Assembly (NCBI GenBank): GCA_030035585.1 | Contig: CM057469.1 | Coordinates: 58,111,501 to 58,175,500 of the forward strand | Direction: 5' to 3' | DNA: 64,000 nucleotides | Source: Dugong dugon | Lineage: Eukaryota; Chordata; Mammalia; Sirenia; Dugongidae | Shown: one piece after another, positions 11,228 through 21,482 of the stretch | How the letters are laid out: the number at the start of each line of letters is the position of its first letter | How positions within the stretch are numbered: the first letter of the stretch is position 1 | Program-made: the position numbers and the translations under genes | The notes under the pieces: model-generated | Told to the model about the DNA's origin: nothing | Seen by the model: the letters and a program-made list of their open reading frames with translations, nothing else | Databases searched by the model: none

Positions 11228-12440
11228 AGCTTTTTTTTTCTTTTTTTTAATATTTTACTGTACTTCAGGTGAAGGCTTACAGAACAAACAGTTTCTCATG
11301 TAACAGTAGTACACATGCTGTTTTATGACTTTGGTTAACAACCCCACAACATTTTAACCCTCTGAATTCTCAGCTTTTTTTTTTTTTTTTTTTTGTGAAA
11401 ATACACATAGCCAAAGATACACCATTTCAAAACTTTTTACGTACACATTTAAATGACATTGACTATGCTCTTCCAATTGTGCTGCCATTCTCGCCCAAGA
11501 TGAAGGCTTAGAGGACAAAATAGCCTCCCATTTAACAGTTACGACAAATGTTGCCCTATAACAATGGTTAACAATCTCACAACACATCAACAGTATCCTT
11601 ACTCAACTTTGTGTTCCCTATCATCAGCTTCCTACTCCCCCTCTGCCTTCTGGCCCTTGTCACTGTACTCCTGTACCTCGTTAGTCTCATTTAGTTTTAC
11701 TGGGCTGTCCACTCCCAGGCTGAACAGTGAACCTCGAAGGTAACTTCACCTCTGAGCTGAAAGGGTGTCTGGGGGCCATACTCTTGAGGTTTCTCCAGTC
11801 TCCTTTAGGCCAGTAAATCTGGTCTTTTCTTTTCTTTTTTTTTTTTTTTTTTGTGAGTTAGAGTTATGCTCTACATCCTTCTCCAGCTCTGTCCAGAACC
11901 CTCTGTTGTGATCCTGGTCAGAGCAGTCAGCGGTGGTAGCCGGGCACCATCTAGCTGTACTGGACTCAGTCCGGTGGAGGCCTTGGTAGCTGTGGACAAA
12001 TAGTCCTTTGGACTAATCTTTTTGTTGTATCCTGTTCTCTTCATTGTCCCTTGCTCCCGAAGGGATGAGACCAGTGTAATATCTTAGATGGCCGCTCACA
12101 GGCTTTTAAGACCCCAGACACTACTCACCAAGGTAGAATGTAGAGCATTATCTTTATAAGTACTGTCATGCCAATTGAGCTAGATGTTCCCCGAGACCAT
12201 GGTCCCCAGAGCCCTCCGACCAACAACTCAGTCCCTCGGGGAGTTTGGATGTGTCCATGGGGCCTCCATGACCTTTCCTTGTGCAGGTTGTGTTAGTTTC
12301 CCTTGTACTGTGTACTGTCTCACCTCTCACCCAAGATACCACTTATCTATTGCCTATTTAGTATTTTCCCCCCCTCCCCTCCCATCCCTGGTAACCAACA
12401 AGGATTGTTACATTTTGCATGTGAATTTTTTCATGGGTTT
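11228..12440 (-). other. L1 copy 1 3'UTR with duplicated modules
   Basis: The 1.2 kb between the ORF2 stop and the tail contains two related blocks, one at about 11265-11345 and one at about 11500-11600. Each has gatgaagg/gtgaaggcttacagaac-type text and 'ggttaacaacccc' or 'ggttaacaatctc'. A poly(T) run of about 18 at 11373-11392 and 'aaaatacacatagccaaag' text separate the blocks. A second poly(T) run lies near 11828-11852. The G-rich tract (sense) is listed separately. Confidence 0.75.
12368..12388 (-). other. G-rich polypurine tract in L1 3'UTR (G-quadruplex motif)
   Basis: On the L1 sense strand this reads as four G-runs of at least three separated by 1-2 nt, about 55 nt after the ancestral ORF2 stop. 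A G-rich polypurine tract in the 3'UTR is a known L1 feature. The same tract is at 56260-56281 in copy 2, with a weaker one at 37868-37887 in copy 3. Confidence 0.8.
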
Positions 12441-15400
12441 TTACACTAGAGGTCTCATACAATATTTGTCCTTTTGTGATTGACTTATTTCACTCAGCAT
12501 AATGTCCTCCAGTTTCATCCATGTTATGAGATGGTTCACAGATTCATTGTTGTTCTTTCTCGTTGCATATTACTCCATTGTGTGTATGTACCATAGTTTG
12601 TTTATCCATTCATCTGTTGATGGGCACCTACGTTGTTTCCATCGTTTTGCTATTGTGAACAATGCTGCCATGAACATAGGTGTGCATATGTCTATTCGAG
12701 TGACGACTCTAATTTCTCTAGGATATATTCCTAGGAGTGGGATTGCTGGATCGAATGGTATGTCTATTTCTAGCTTTCTGAGGAAACGCCATATCATTTT
12801 CCAAAATGGTTGTATCATTTTGCATTCCCACCAGCAGTGTATAAGAGTTCCCATCTCCCCGCAGCCCCTCCAACATTTGTTATTTCCAGTATTTTTGATT
12901 CGTGCCAGTAATGCCGGGGTGAGAAGGTATCTCATTGTGGTTTTAATTTGCATTTCTCTAATGGCTAGTGAACGCGAGCATTTCCTCATGTGTCTGTTGG
13001 CCATTTGAATGTCTTCTTTGGTGAAGTGTCTGTTCTTTTCCTTTGCCCATTTTTTGATAGGATTGTTTGTCTTTTTGTTGTAGAGGTGTTGGATTCTCTT
13101 GTAGATTATGGAGATTAGACCTTTGTCTGACTTGAACTGTCCAAAAATTTTTTCCCAGTCTGTAGGTTCTCTTTTGACTCTTTTGGTGAAGTCTTTTGAA
13201 GAGCATAGGTGTTTGATTTTTAGAAGATCCCAGTTATCTAGTTTATCTGTTGGGTTTTGTGTGTTGATGGTTATGGTTTATATCCTGTTAATGCTGTGTA
13301 TTAAGGCCTGAAGTGTTGCTCCTATTTTTTCTTCTATGAACTGTATAGTTTTAGGCTTTCTAGTCAGGTCTTTGATCCATTTTGAAGTAGTTTTTGTATA
13401 CAGTGTGAGGTATGGGTCCTGTTTCATTTTTCTACAAATGGATATCCAGTTTTGCCAGCACCATTTGTTAAAAAGACTGTCTTTTCCCCATTTGATGGAC
13501 TTTGGGCACTTGTCGAAGATCAGGTTACCGTAGGTGGATGGATTTACATCTGGGTTCTCAATTCTGTTCCATTGGTCAATGTCTCTGTTGTTGTACCAGT
13601 ACCAGGCTGTTTTGACTACTGTAGCTGTATAGTAGGTTCTGAAGTCAGGTAGTGTGAGTCCTCCAACTTTATTCTTCTTCTTCAGTAGTGCTTTACTTAT
13701 TCGGGGCTTCTTCCCTTTCCATATAAAGTTAATAATTAGTTTTTCCGTCTCTTTGAAGAATGTTGCTGGTATTTGGATCGGGATTGCATTGTATTTGTAA
13801 ATTGCTTTAGGTAGAATTGCCATTTTCACAATGTTGAGTCTGCCTATCCATGAGCATGGTACGTTTTTCCATTTATGTAGATTCCTTTGGGTTTCATGCA
13901 GCAGTGTTTTGTAGTTTTCTTTGTATAGGTCTTTTACATTCCTGGTCAGATTTATTCCTAAGTATTTTATCTTTTTAGGGGCTATTGAAAATGGTATTGA
14001 TTTCCTGATCTCCTTTTCATCGTTCTCTTTACTGGTGTATAGGAATCCAACTGATTTTTGAATGTTTATCTTGTATCCTGCTACTCTGCTGAATCTTTCT
14101 ATTAGTTCCAGTAGATTTCTCATGGAGTCTTTAGGGCTTTCTATGTATAGTATCATATCATCTGCAAACAGGGAGAGTTTAACTTCTTCATTACCAATTT
14201 GGATGCCCTTTATTTCTTTCTCTTGCCTTATTGCTCTAGCTAGAACTTCCAGCACAATGTTCAATAGGAGTGGTGATAAAGGGCATCCTTGTCTTGTTCC
14301 TGTTTTCAAGGGGAATGTTTTCAGCCTCTTTCCATTAAGAATGATGTTGGCTGTTGGTTTTGCATAGATGTCCTTTATTATGTTGAGAAATTTCCCTTCT
14401 GTACCTATTTTATTGAGAGCTTTTATCAGGAATGGGTGTTGGACTTTGTCAAATGCCTTTTCTGAATCAATTGAGATGATCATGTGATTTTTTTCTTTCC
14501 TTTTATTTATGTGGTGGATTACGTTGATGGATTTTCTAATGTTAAACCATCCTTGCATACCTGGTATGAATCCTACTTGGTCGTGGTGTATTATTTTTTT
14601 GATATGATACTGAATTCTATTGGCTAGAATTTTGTTCAGAATTTTTGCATCTATAGTCATGAGAGATATTGGTCTGTAATTTTCTTTTTTTGTGATGTCT
14701 TTGCCTGGTTTCGGTATCAGCATTATGCTGGCTTCATAGGATGAATTTGGAAGCGTTGCTTCCTCTTCTATGCTCTGAAATAGCTTGAGTAGAACTGATA
14801 CAAGCTCGTCTGTAAATGTTTTGTAGAATTCTCCAGTGAAGCCACCTGGGCTAGGGCTTTTTTTGGTTGGGAGTTTTTTTTATTACCTTTTCAATCTCTT
14901 CTCCTGTTATGGGTCTGTTCAGATTTTCAATATCACTTTTTTGTAGTTTGGGTAGGCCATGTGTTTCTAGAAATTTATCCATTTCCTCTAGGTTTTCAAA
15001 TTTGTTGGAATATAGTTTTTCATAATATTCTGTTATAATCCTTTTTATTAAGGTTGGGTCTGTTGTAATGTCCCCCATTTCATTTCTTATTTGGGTTATT
15101 TGTGTCCTCTGCTGTTTTTCTCTTGTCAGTCTTGCCAGTGGTTTGTCGATTTTGTTGATTCTTTCAAAGAACTAACTTTTGGTTTTGTTGATTCTTTCTA
15201 TTGTTTTTCTGATCTCTATTTCATTTATTTCAGCTCTGATCTTTACTATCTCCTTTCTTCCCGTGGTTGTAGGCTTTTTTTGCTGTTCTCTTTCTATTTG
15301 TTTGAGTTCTGTATTTAATGTTTTGATTTTGTCCCTTTCTTCTTTTTTGATATGTGCCTCTATTGCTATAAATTGTCCTCTGAGGACTGCCTTTGCTGTG

Positions 15401-16266
15401 TCCCAAAGGTTTTGGTATGACGTGTTTTCATTTTCATTTGATTCTAGAATTTTTTAATTCAATCTCTGATTTCTTCTATTACCCATTGATGTGTAAGCAG
15501 AGTATTATTCAGTTTCCACGTATTTGATTTTTTTTCCTTGCTCTTTCTAGTGTTAATTTCTACCTTGATGGCATTGTGGTCAGAGAAGATACTGTGAATT
15601 ATCTCAACGTTTTGGATCTTGTTGAGGATTGCTCTGTGGCCTAAGATGTGGTCTATTCTGGAGAACGTTCCACGTGCATTGGAAAAGAATGTGTACTTTG
15701 CAGCGGTTGGATGGATTGTTCTATATATGTCTATGAGGTCCAGTTGGCTGATTGTGTCCTTTAGGTCTTCTGTATCTTTGCTGAGTTTCTTTTTAGTTGT
15801 TCTGTCCTTTACTGAGAGTGTTGTGTTGAAGTCTCCTACTATTATTGTGGAACTGTCAATTTCTCTTTTTCAGTGCTGTTAGAGTTTTTTTTATGTATTT
15901 TGGAGCCCTGTCATTGGGTGCGTAGATGTTTATTATGGTTATGTCTTCATGATGGATCATCCCCTTAATCATTATATAGTGTCCTTCTTTGTCTTTTATG
16001 GTAGATTTTGTTTTAAAGTCTATTTTATCTGAGATTAGAATTGCAATTCCTGCTCTTTTTTGGTAGTTGTTAGCTTGATATATTTTTTTCCAACCTTTGA
16101 TTTTTAATAAATTCACATCTTTGTTTCTAAGGTGTGTCTCTTGTAGACAGCATATTGATGGATCCTGTTTTCTTATCCATTCTGCCACTCTCCGTCTCTT
16201 TATGGGTGCATTGAGTCCATTTACATTCAGTGTAATTATTGATAGATGGAAGTTTGTTGCTGTCAT
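12441..16266 (-). pseudogene. L1 copy 1 ORF2 (endonuclease/reverse transcriptase), broken
   Basis: ORF2p normally nicks target DNA and reverse transcribes L1 RNA. The start MTATNFHL at 16266 leads an APE-type endonuclease with N14 in LNVNG and E43 in QETH. The frame breaks after about 136 residues, at 15.86 kb, where a T run has one extra base compared with copy 2. A 481-codon open block (13278-14723) holds the RT core with FADD and [10 protein letters not shown]. The block ends at an in-frame TAA (13278-13280) that copy 2 shares. Homology then continues through the Cys-rich C-terminal part (CWRGCG ... HCWWEC) to another stop at 12570. The ancestral stop is at 12441-12443. Further single-base indels lie near 15.45 and 14.87 kb. 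The total ancestral length is about 1,274 codons, as in other mammalian L1s. Confidence 0.93.
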
Positions 16267-16690
16267 TTTTTAGTGCTTTTTGTTGTGGTGCTGAAGTTTT
16301 CTTTGTTCTTCTTACTCTCTTGTGCTGAGTTACTTTTGTTTGTGGATTTTGTGTTCATTTCTTTTGTTTTTGTAGGTTTTGTTTTTGCTGGGACTTTATG
16401 TTTTTCATCTTTATTTTTATGAGTTGGTTTATTAACTTTCTTTGTGGCTACCATGAATTTTACCCTTATCTTTATAAGTTTGAAGCAGTCTACCCTTACT
16501 TGGTATTGCCTTGCCTTCTTCTCCGTTAGAAGGTTCTATACCTATGCCGTTTATTCCCTCTTTCATTGTTTTGATGTTGTTGTCATCCTTTGATTGATTG
16601 CTCTGATTCCCTGTTGTATTTCTTTTGGTTTTGGATAGTCCTCGATAGTTCATTTCCTAGAATGATATCTGGTTCATATGAACCTGTGTC
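16267..16690 (-). other. L1 copy 1 inter-ORF spacer with Lys-rich small frame
   Basis: 424 nt separate ORF1 and ORF2, far more than the tens of nucleotides in human or mouse L1. A 63-codon Lys/Thr/Asn-rich frame (16263-16454) begins MVATKKVNKP and ends in a TGA that overlaps the ORF2 ATG as ATGA. Whether it is translated is unknown. Copy 2 keeps the ATGA overlap, but its frame is altered. Confidence 0.6.
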
Positions 16691-17740
16691 CTAAGTCCTG
16701 CCTGAGGGCTGAAGCTGTTTGTCCTCAGATCGAAGGACTCCCTTTAATAATTCTTGTAAGTTTGGTTTGACTTTTGCATATTCCCCTAGTTTCTGTTTAT
16801 CTGGAAATGACCTAATTTCACCATCAAATTTCAACGAGAGTTTTGCAGGATATATTATTTTTGGCTGACAATTGTTTTTCTTTCAAGATTTTATATATGT
16901 CATCCCACTGCCTTCTTGCCTGCATGGTTTCTGCCGAATAATCTGAGCTTAGTCTTATTGTTTCTCCTCTGTATGTGACTTCTTGTTTTTCATGAGCTGC
17001 TCTCAGGATTCTTTGTTTGTCTTTAGTTTTGGCGAGTGTGACTATGATATGTCTTGGTGATTTTTTTCGGGGGTCTCTTCTATATGGGGTTCGTTGTGTT
17101 ACTTGGATGGCCATCTTTTCATCTTTCATGATATTGGGAAAGTTTTCTGTCAGCAGTTCCTCAATGATCCTCTCTGTGTTTTCTGTTTTCTCCCCCTGTT
17201 CTGGGATGCCAATCACTCGCAAGTTTTTGCTTTTAATTGTGTCCCACATAACTCTCATGGTCTCTTCATTTTTCTTTGTTCTTTTTCCTGAGTTTTCCTG
17301 AAACAGAGTTTATCCAAGTGTTTGTCTTCAGTTCCACTGATCCTGTCTTCCACGGTTTCAGATCTACTTCTCAGCCCTTCTGTGACATCATCCATTTCTG
17401 AAATCTTGTTGTTTATCTTTTGGATTTCTAATTGTTGTTTTTGTATAATTTCGAGTTGTGAATTTATTTTGGCATTTTGTTCCTTCATCATCTTCCTGAA
17501 TTCTTCCAATTTTTTGTCTGTATTTTCCATAAATTTGTCTATTTTTTCCTCATATTTGTCAGCTTTTTGCCTCAGTTCTTAGAAAATTCCAAGTATTAGT
17601 GATTTGAGTTCCCTATCAGGTACTTCTAGTGCATTTTCTTCCACAGGAGAGTTATCTGGTGTTTTAATTTGGACACCTATTGGAGCCATCTTGTCTTGTT
17701 TTTGTAAATGTTTTGATATTGTTTGCTGTTTTTGGGGCAT
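16691..17740 (-). pseudogene. L1 copy 1 ORF1 (RNA-binding chaperone), broken
   Basis: ORF1p is the trimeric coiled-coil RNA chaperone that packages L1 RNA. The start MPQKQQ-type codon is at 17738-17740, and the ancestral stop is at 16691-16693, giving 349 codons, identical in length to copy 2. Lesions: an in-frame TAA near 17580 (LGIF-stop-ELR), a frameshift around 17.26 kb after the coiled coil, and another near 16.87 kb inside the C-terminal domain. The open piece at 16824-17258 keeps the RRM and C-terminal motifs (RRDPRKKSPRHIIV, RILRAAHEKQEV, YSAETMQARRQW). Confidence 0.92.
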
Positions 17741-19445
17741 TCAGTAGATATTTCTCTCGTTTATTGATTGTAGATTTTTTTTGTTTCGTCGTTGTGCTAA
17801 AGCTGGGCAGGTCTAGCTGAAGAGGAGCCACTGGGACGGGTTGTTTGTGGCACTCACTGCAGCCACCAGGACGGTTGGTAGTCAGTGCTGGGCAGGTTCC
17901 AATAGGGTGTGCCTGCACAGCTTGGTGGTGTGATGTCAAGTGCATGGTGCAGGTAGGCAGGATGCAGCGGGGAGATGGTTATGTGTGAAGCTAAGCTGGA
18001 TATGGGAGAGAGGAGAGAGGAGCAGGAGCGAAAAACATAGAAACATAAAAGAATGCTAGGGGAGCTTGCTGTTGGAATGGACAGATGAGAGACTATGGGA
18101 TGGAGAAAACCAGAAGGGGGAAGATAAAGAAAAGGAAAGAATGAACAAATTAAAATCAGAAAAGTTAAAGAACTGCAGAGTTCCCAGGGATCCCACCGAT
18201 GCAGCTATGAGGTCTGGGGAAGTCGGTCTCAGGTTTCACAGCACAGCCTGGACAGAAGGTGCAGAGGCATACAACGCCTGGTAATCAGGGATCAGAAAGA
18301 GAAGGAAGAGATAGAGAGAGGAGAAATTGAGCAATGAAGAAAGACAAAAGGGAAAAAGAGGGAAAAGAAAACAAAACTAATCAAAAAAGAAAAAAAATAA
18401 AACTAAAAAAAAAAAAAAAAAGCAACACCAGCAGTCAGTGAATGGTACTCAGAGAGCCAGCCAGTGCAGGCTGGTGTTTCTGGACAAGAGACTGTGTCTG
18501 TGGGAAACAGAGGAGGCCAAGTGTGAGTGAAGAAGTGTGGGGAGTGGAAAGCATATATCACAAATTGCCTGCGCTCTGGGGACCCTCAGAAAGGAGCTAA
18601 GAGGGTGCAAGGAGCCAGGAACCCGAGTGAAAGGAGGGGGAGGCGGCGAGAGGCAAGCGAGAAACCAAAAGAAGCAGGAGGAAAAAAAAAAAAAAAAAGG
18701 CAGGACCAGCAGCCAACAAACAGCACTCAGCGAGCTGCCCACCCGGGCGCACGGAATCTAAGCAGCCGGCGGACCCCAGTGAAGAGACTGTGGCCACGGG
18801 AAGCAGAGGAGCAAACGAACAAAAGCCCCGGGATATCATCAGCATGGCAGCCCAGACCTGGAAGCAGCCACACACCTGAACGCAGCCCCACAGTCCCGCA
18901 GGAAAGGGCAAAGATGGCGCTCAGAACCAGGCACCCGAGCAAAAGGAGGGGGAGGCGGCAGAAAAAGCAGCACCAGCAGCCAACAAATGGCTCCCAGAGA
19001 GCCGCTGGCCTGGGCGTGCGGAATCCAAGCACCGGCGTCCCCAGCCCAGGGACCCTGGCCACGGGAAGCAAGGGAGCCCCGGCCAAGGCGAAGATGGGTG
19101 GGGGGTGGGAAAGCACACACCGCAAATTACCGGCAGTTCCATCTCCCACTGGACGCTCCGCGAGGCTGGTCTCCCATTCTCCCATTTGCTGGTCTCCGAT
19201 AGGAGTCCAAGATGGTGGATCTGTGCTGCGTTAGCTGGTAGGGGACCTCTGCATGAATCTCTCCTCACTCTCCGTTCTCTTTCAGTATTCTCACTCCATT
19301 TGGTGTTTGGCTGAGTTCTTTATCTCTTCATTTGATGTTCTAGGGTTTCAGGATTGTTGATTCTCTGTTTGGCTTAGTTTTTCGGATCTTTGCTGTGGAG
19401 GGACGGCATGGTGCTTCTGCCTAGAGCGCCATCTTGCTGGGCTAA
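17741..19445 (-). promoter_or_regulatory. L1 copy 1 5'UTR/promoter region, about two monomers
   Basis: About 1.7 kb that is GC-rich near its 5' half. It contains two related units, roughly 18560-18817 and 18818-19074, which share the 'aaaaggagggggaggcggc' and 'gccacgggaagcagag' landmarks also seen in the tandem array of copy 2. The extreme 5' end carries CAAGATGGCGC on the sense strand, a YY1-like core. Long open frames across this region reflect GC-rich repeats, not genes. Confidence 0.7.
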
Positions 19446-19874
19446 CTCATGGACTTTTTTAATTTTCTTCAGCTTCAACTTGAACTTACATATCAGCAAT
19501 TGATGTTCTGTTCTGCAGTCAGTGCCTGGCCTTGTTCTGACTGATGATATTGAGCTTCTCCATCATCTCTTTCCACAGATGTCGTTGATTTAATTCTTGT
19601 GTATTCCATCCAGCGAGGTCCAAGTATATAGTTACTATTTATGTTGTTAAAAAATGGTATTTGTAATGAAGTTGTTGGTCTTACAAAATTCTGTCATATG
19701 ATCCCCGGCATTGTTTCTTTCACCAAGGCCATATTTTTCAACTCCTGATCTTTCTTCATTTCCAACTTTTGCATCCAATCGCCAGTAATTATCAATGTAT
19801 CTTGATTGCATGTTTGATCAATTTCAGACTGCAGAAGTTTGTAAAAATTTTCAGTTTCTTTATCTTTGGCATTA
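19446..19874 (-). mobile_element. RTE LINE, middle part of the split element
   Basis: It continues the RTE of 9.19-11.22 kb after the L1 insertion; the first ten bases are the L1 target duplication. It covers the region between endonuclease and RT and part of the endonuclease. The next break is the LTR at 19880, with gtggt at 19875-19879. Confidence 0.85.
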
Positions 19875-19879
19875 GTGGT

Positions 19880-20392
19880 TCTTATAAATTGAATTGTGTC
19901 CCCCCAAAATGTATGTCAACTTAGCTAAGCCATGATTCCCAGTATTATGTGATTGTCCACCATTTTGTCATCTGACGTGATTTTTCTGTGTGTTGTAAAT
20001 TCTACCTCTATGATATTAATGAGGCAGGATTAGGACAGTTATGTTAATGAAGTAGGGATCAATCTACAAGATTAGCTTGTATCTTTAGTCAATCTCTTTT
20101 GCAATAGAAAAGCGAGAACTGAGCAAAGAGACAGGGGAACCTCATACCCTCAAGAAAGCAGAGCCAAGAGTGGAGCGTGTCTTTATACTGGGGTCCCTGC
20201 ACTGAGACGCTCCTTGGACCAGGGGAAGATTGATGACAAGGACATTCTCCCAAAGCTGACAAAGACAGAAAGCCTTCTGGTAGAGTTTGCACCTGGAATT
20301 TGAACTTCTAGACTCCTGTACTGTGAGAATAAATTTCTGCTTGTTAAAGCCCTCCACTGTGGCATTTCTGTTATATCAGTACTAGATAGACA
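19880..20392 (+). mobile_element. MaLR-like solo LTR inserted in RTE
   Basis: 513 bp. The 5' part reads 'ttgaattgtgtccccccaaaatg' and the 3' part 'gagaataaatttctgcttgttaaagcc ... actagatagaca'. The flanks gtggt (19875-19879) and gtggc (20393-20397) fit a 5-bp duplication, as for ERVL/MaLR. The terminal TG has decayed to TC and the CA end is kept. No internal retroviral sequence is present. Confidence 0.85.
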
Positions 20393-20500
20393 GTGGCTGT
20401 GCATAAATTTGAGTAACAGTTGTATTAACTGGTCTTCCTTGTAGGTGTATGCATATTATCCTATCACTGACAGCGTTGTATTTCAGGATAGATCTTCAAA
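20393..20500 (-). mobile_element. RTE LINE, 5'-most part of the split element
   Basis: It resumes the endonuclease coding region (complement of 'gtaggtgtatgcatattatcctatcactgacagc') and stops at 'aggatagatcttcaaat', where the element was 5' truncated. Confidence 0.8.
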
Positions 20501-21204
20501 TACAAATACAAATGACCTATGTTCTTTTCCAGATTAATCTGACAGCTAACTTTTTACGTGTTACTGCAGACTCTGGTGAATAGTAAGAATTAATACACGG
20601 ATGAATTGAAAACCACTGATTCATTAACTTAACGTTTCTGGGAAGAAAGGTAGACCCAATTAATTGTAAGCAATGCTGAATGACAGAATAAAGAAGTGGC
20701 CTGTAGAGCACTGCTTCTGAAACGGTCAAATAGGAAGAGAATTTTCTCTTCTGTGTAGCCTAATGGAATGTTCCCCTTTTGAAAGTGACAAGAACCCCAT
20801 TCTTCACCCTTGGGCTAAAGAAGTATCTTGGTATTCTAATGATTCTAAAACCTCGTTTAAAAAGTTTGAAAGAAGAAAAACATATGGACATAGGGTGTGG
20901 CCACAGTAATCTTACTTGAATCATCAATAATTTGGTTGATGTTAGGAAATTGTTTTCAGAACTATTTTCACTAGCTATTAGCATTCCAGTTATCTTCACA
21001 GGTTAGTCTGACAGCTCACAACTTACACATTACCTGAAGATAATCTCAAGATTTTAAATCAGGATATTATTGTGTGATGCTTCCTGAAATGCTGTAGGCA
21101 GTTTTGACTGATGCCTCACAAGGAAGATATAACAACACTGAATAAAATGCAGTGTAGATAAGCAAAAAAGGAAAGAGAAGACCTCCCAAATGAAGACACA
21201 CTAA
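20501..21204. other. Unassigned DNA
   Basis: I recognise no gene or repeat. Confidence 0.45.
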
Positions 21205-21482
21205 GAGGATTAGACTAAGACAGAGTAAGAAGAAAGGCTTGGTGATTTACTTCTGAAAATTATCCAGTGAAAACCCTGTGTATTATAATATAATGTTGGC
21301 AAACATAGTATTGGAAGATGAGACCTCTAGGTTGGGAGATGCTCAAAATACACAGTTAGCCACAACAATGGACTTACACATACCAGTGGTTATGAAGATA
21401 GTGCAGGACCAGGCCATGTCTGTTCTGTTGTACATCGGGTCACCATGAGCTGGAGAGGACTCAATGGCAACTAATAAAAACA
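21205..21482 (+). mobile_element. Internally deleted RTE-derived short element
   Basis: RTE 5'-region text (gactaagacagagtaagaagaaaggc ... ccagtgaaaacc ... gaagatgagacctctaggttgg) is joined directly to the RTE 3' end (acaacaatggactt ... gtgcaggaccaggcc ... catgagctggagaggactcaatggc). All endonuclease and RT coding sequence is missing. It resembles the bodies of the tRNA-headed elements at 41.2 and 52.2 kb but has no clear tRNA head. Confidence 0.75.

Larger units (their letters stand above)
11228..19445 (-). mobile_element. L1 copy 1, full length, inserted in RTE
   Basis: It is an 8.2 kb LINE-1 on the minus strand with the A-rich tail at 11.23 kb and the 5' end at 19.44 kb. In sense order: 5'UTR (19445-17741), ORF1 (17740-16691), spacer of 424 nt, ORF2 (16266-12441), 3'UTR (12440-11228). 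The TSD is ctcatggact. Both ORFs carry several frameshifts and stops. It aligns closely by eye with copy 2 at 54.8-63.6 kb, so both come from one young lineage. Confidence 0.92.

Noticed and set aside
18527-19268. 235-codon plus-strand frame and overlapping minus frames
   Set aside because: These are antisense or shadow frames of the L1 copy 1 5'UTR, without a domain and not conserved in frame in copy 2.
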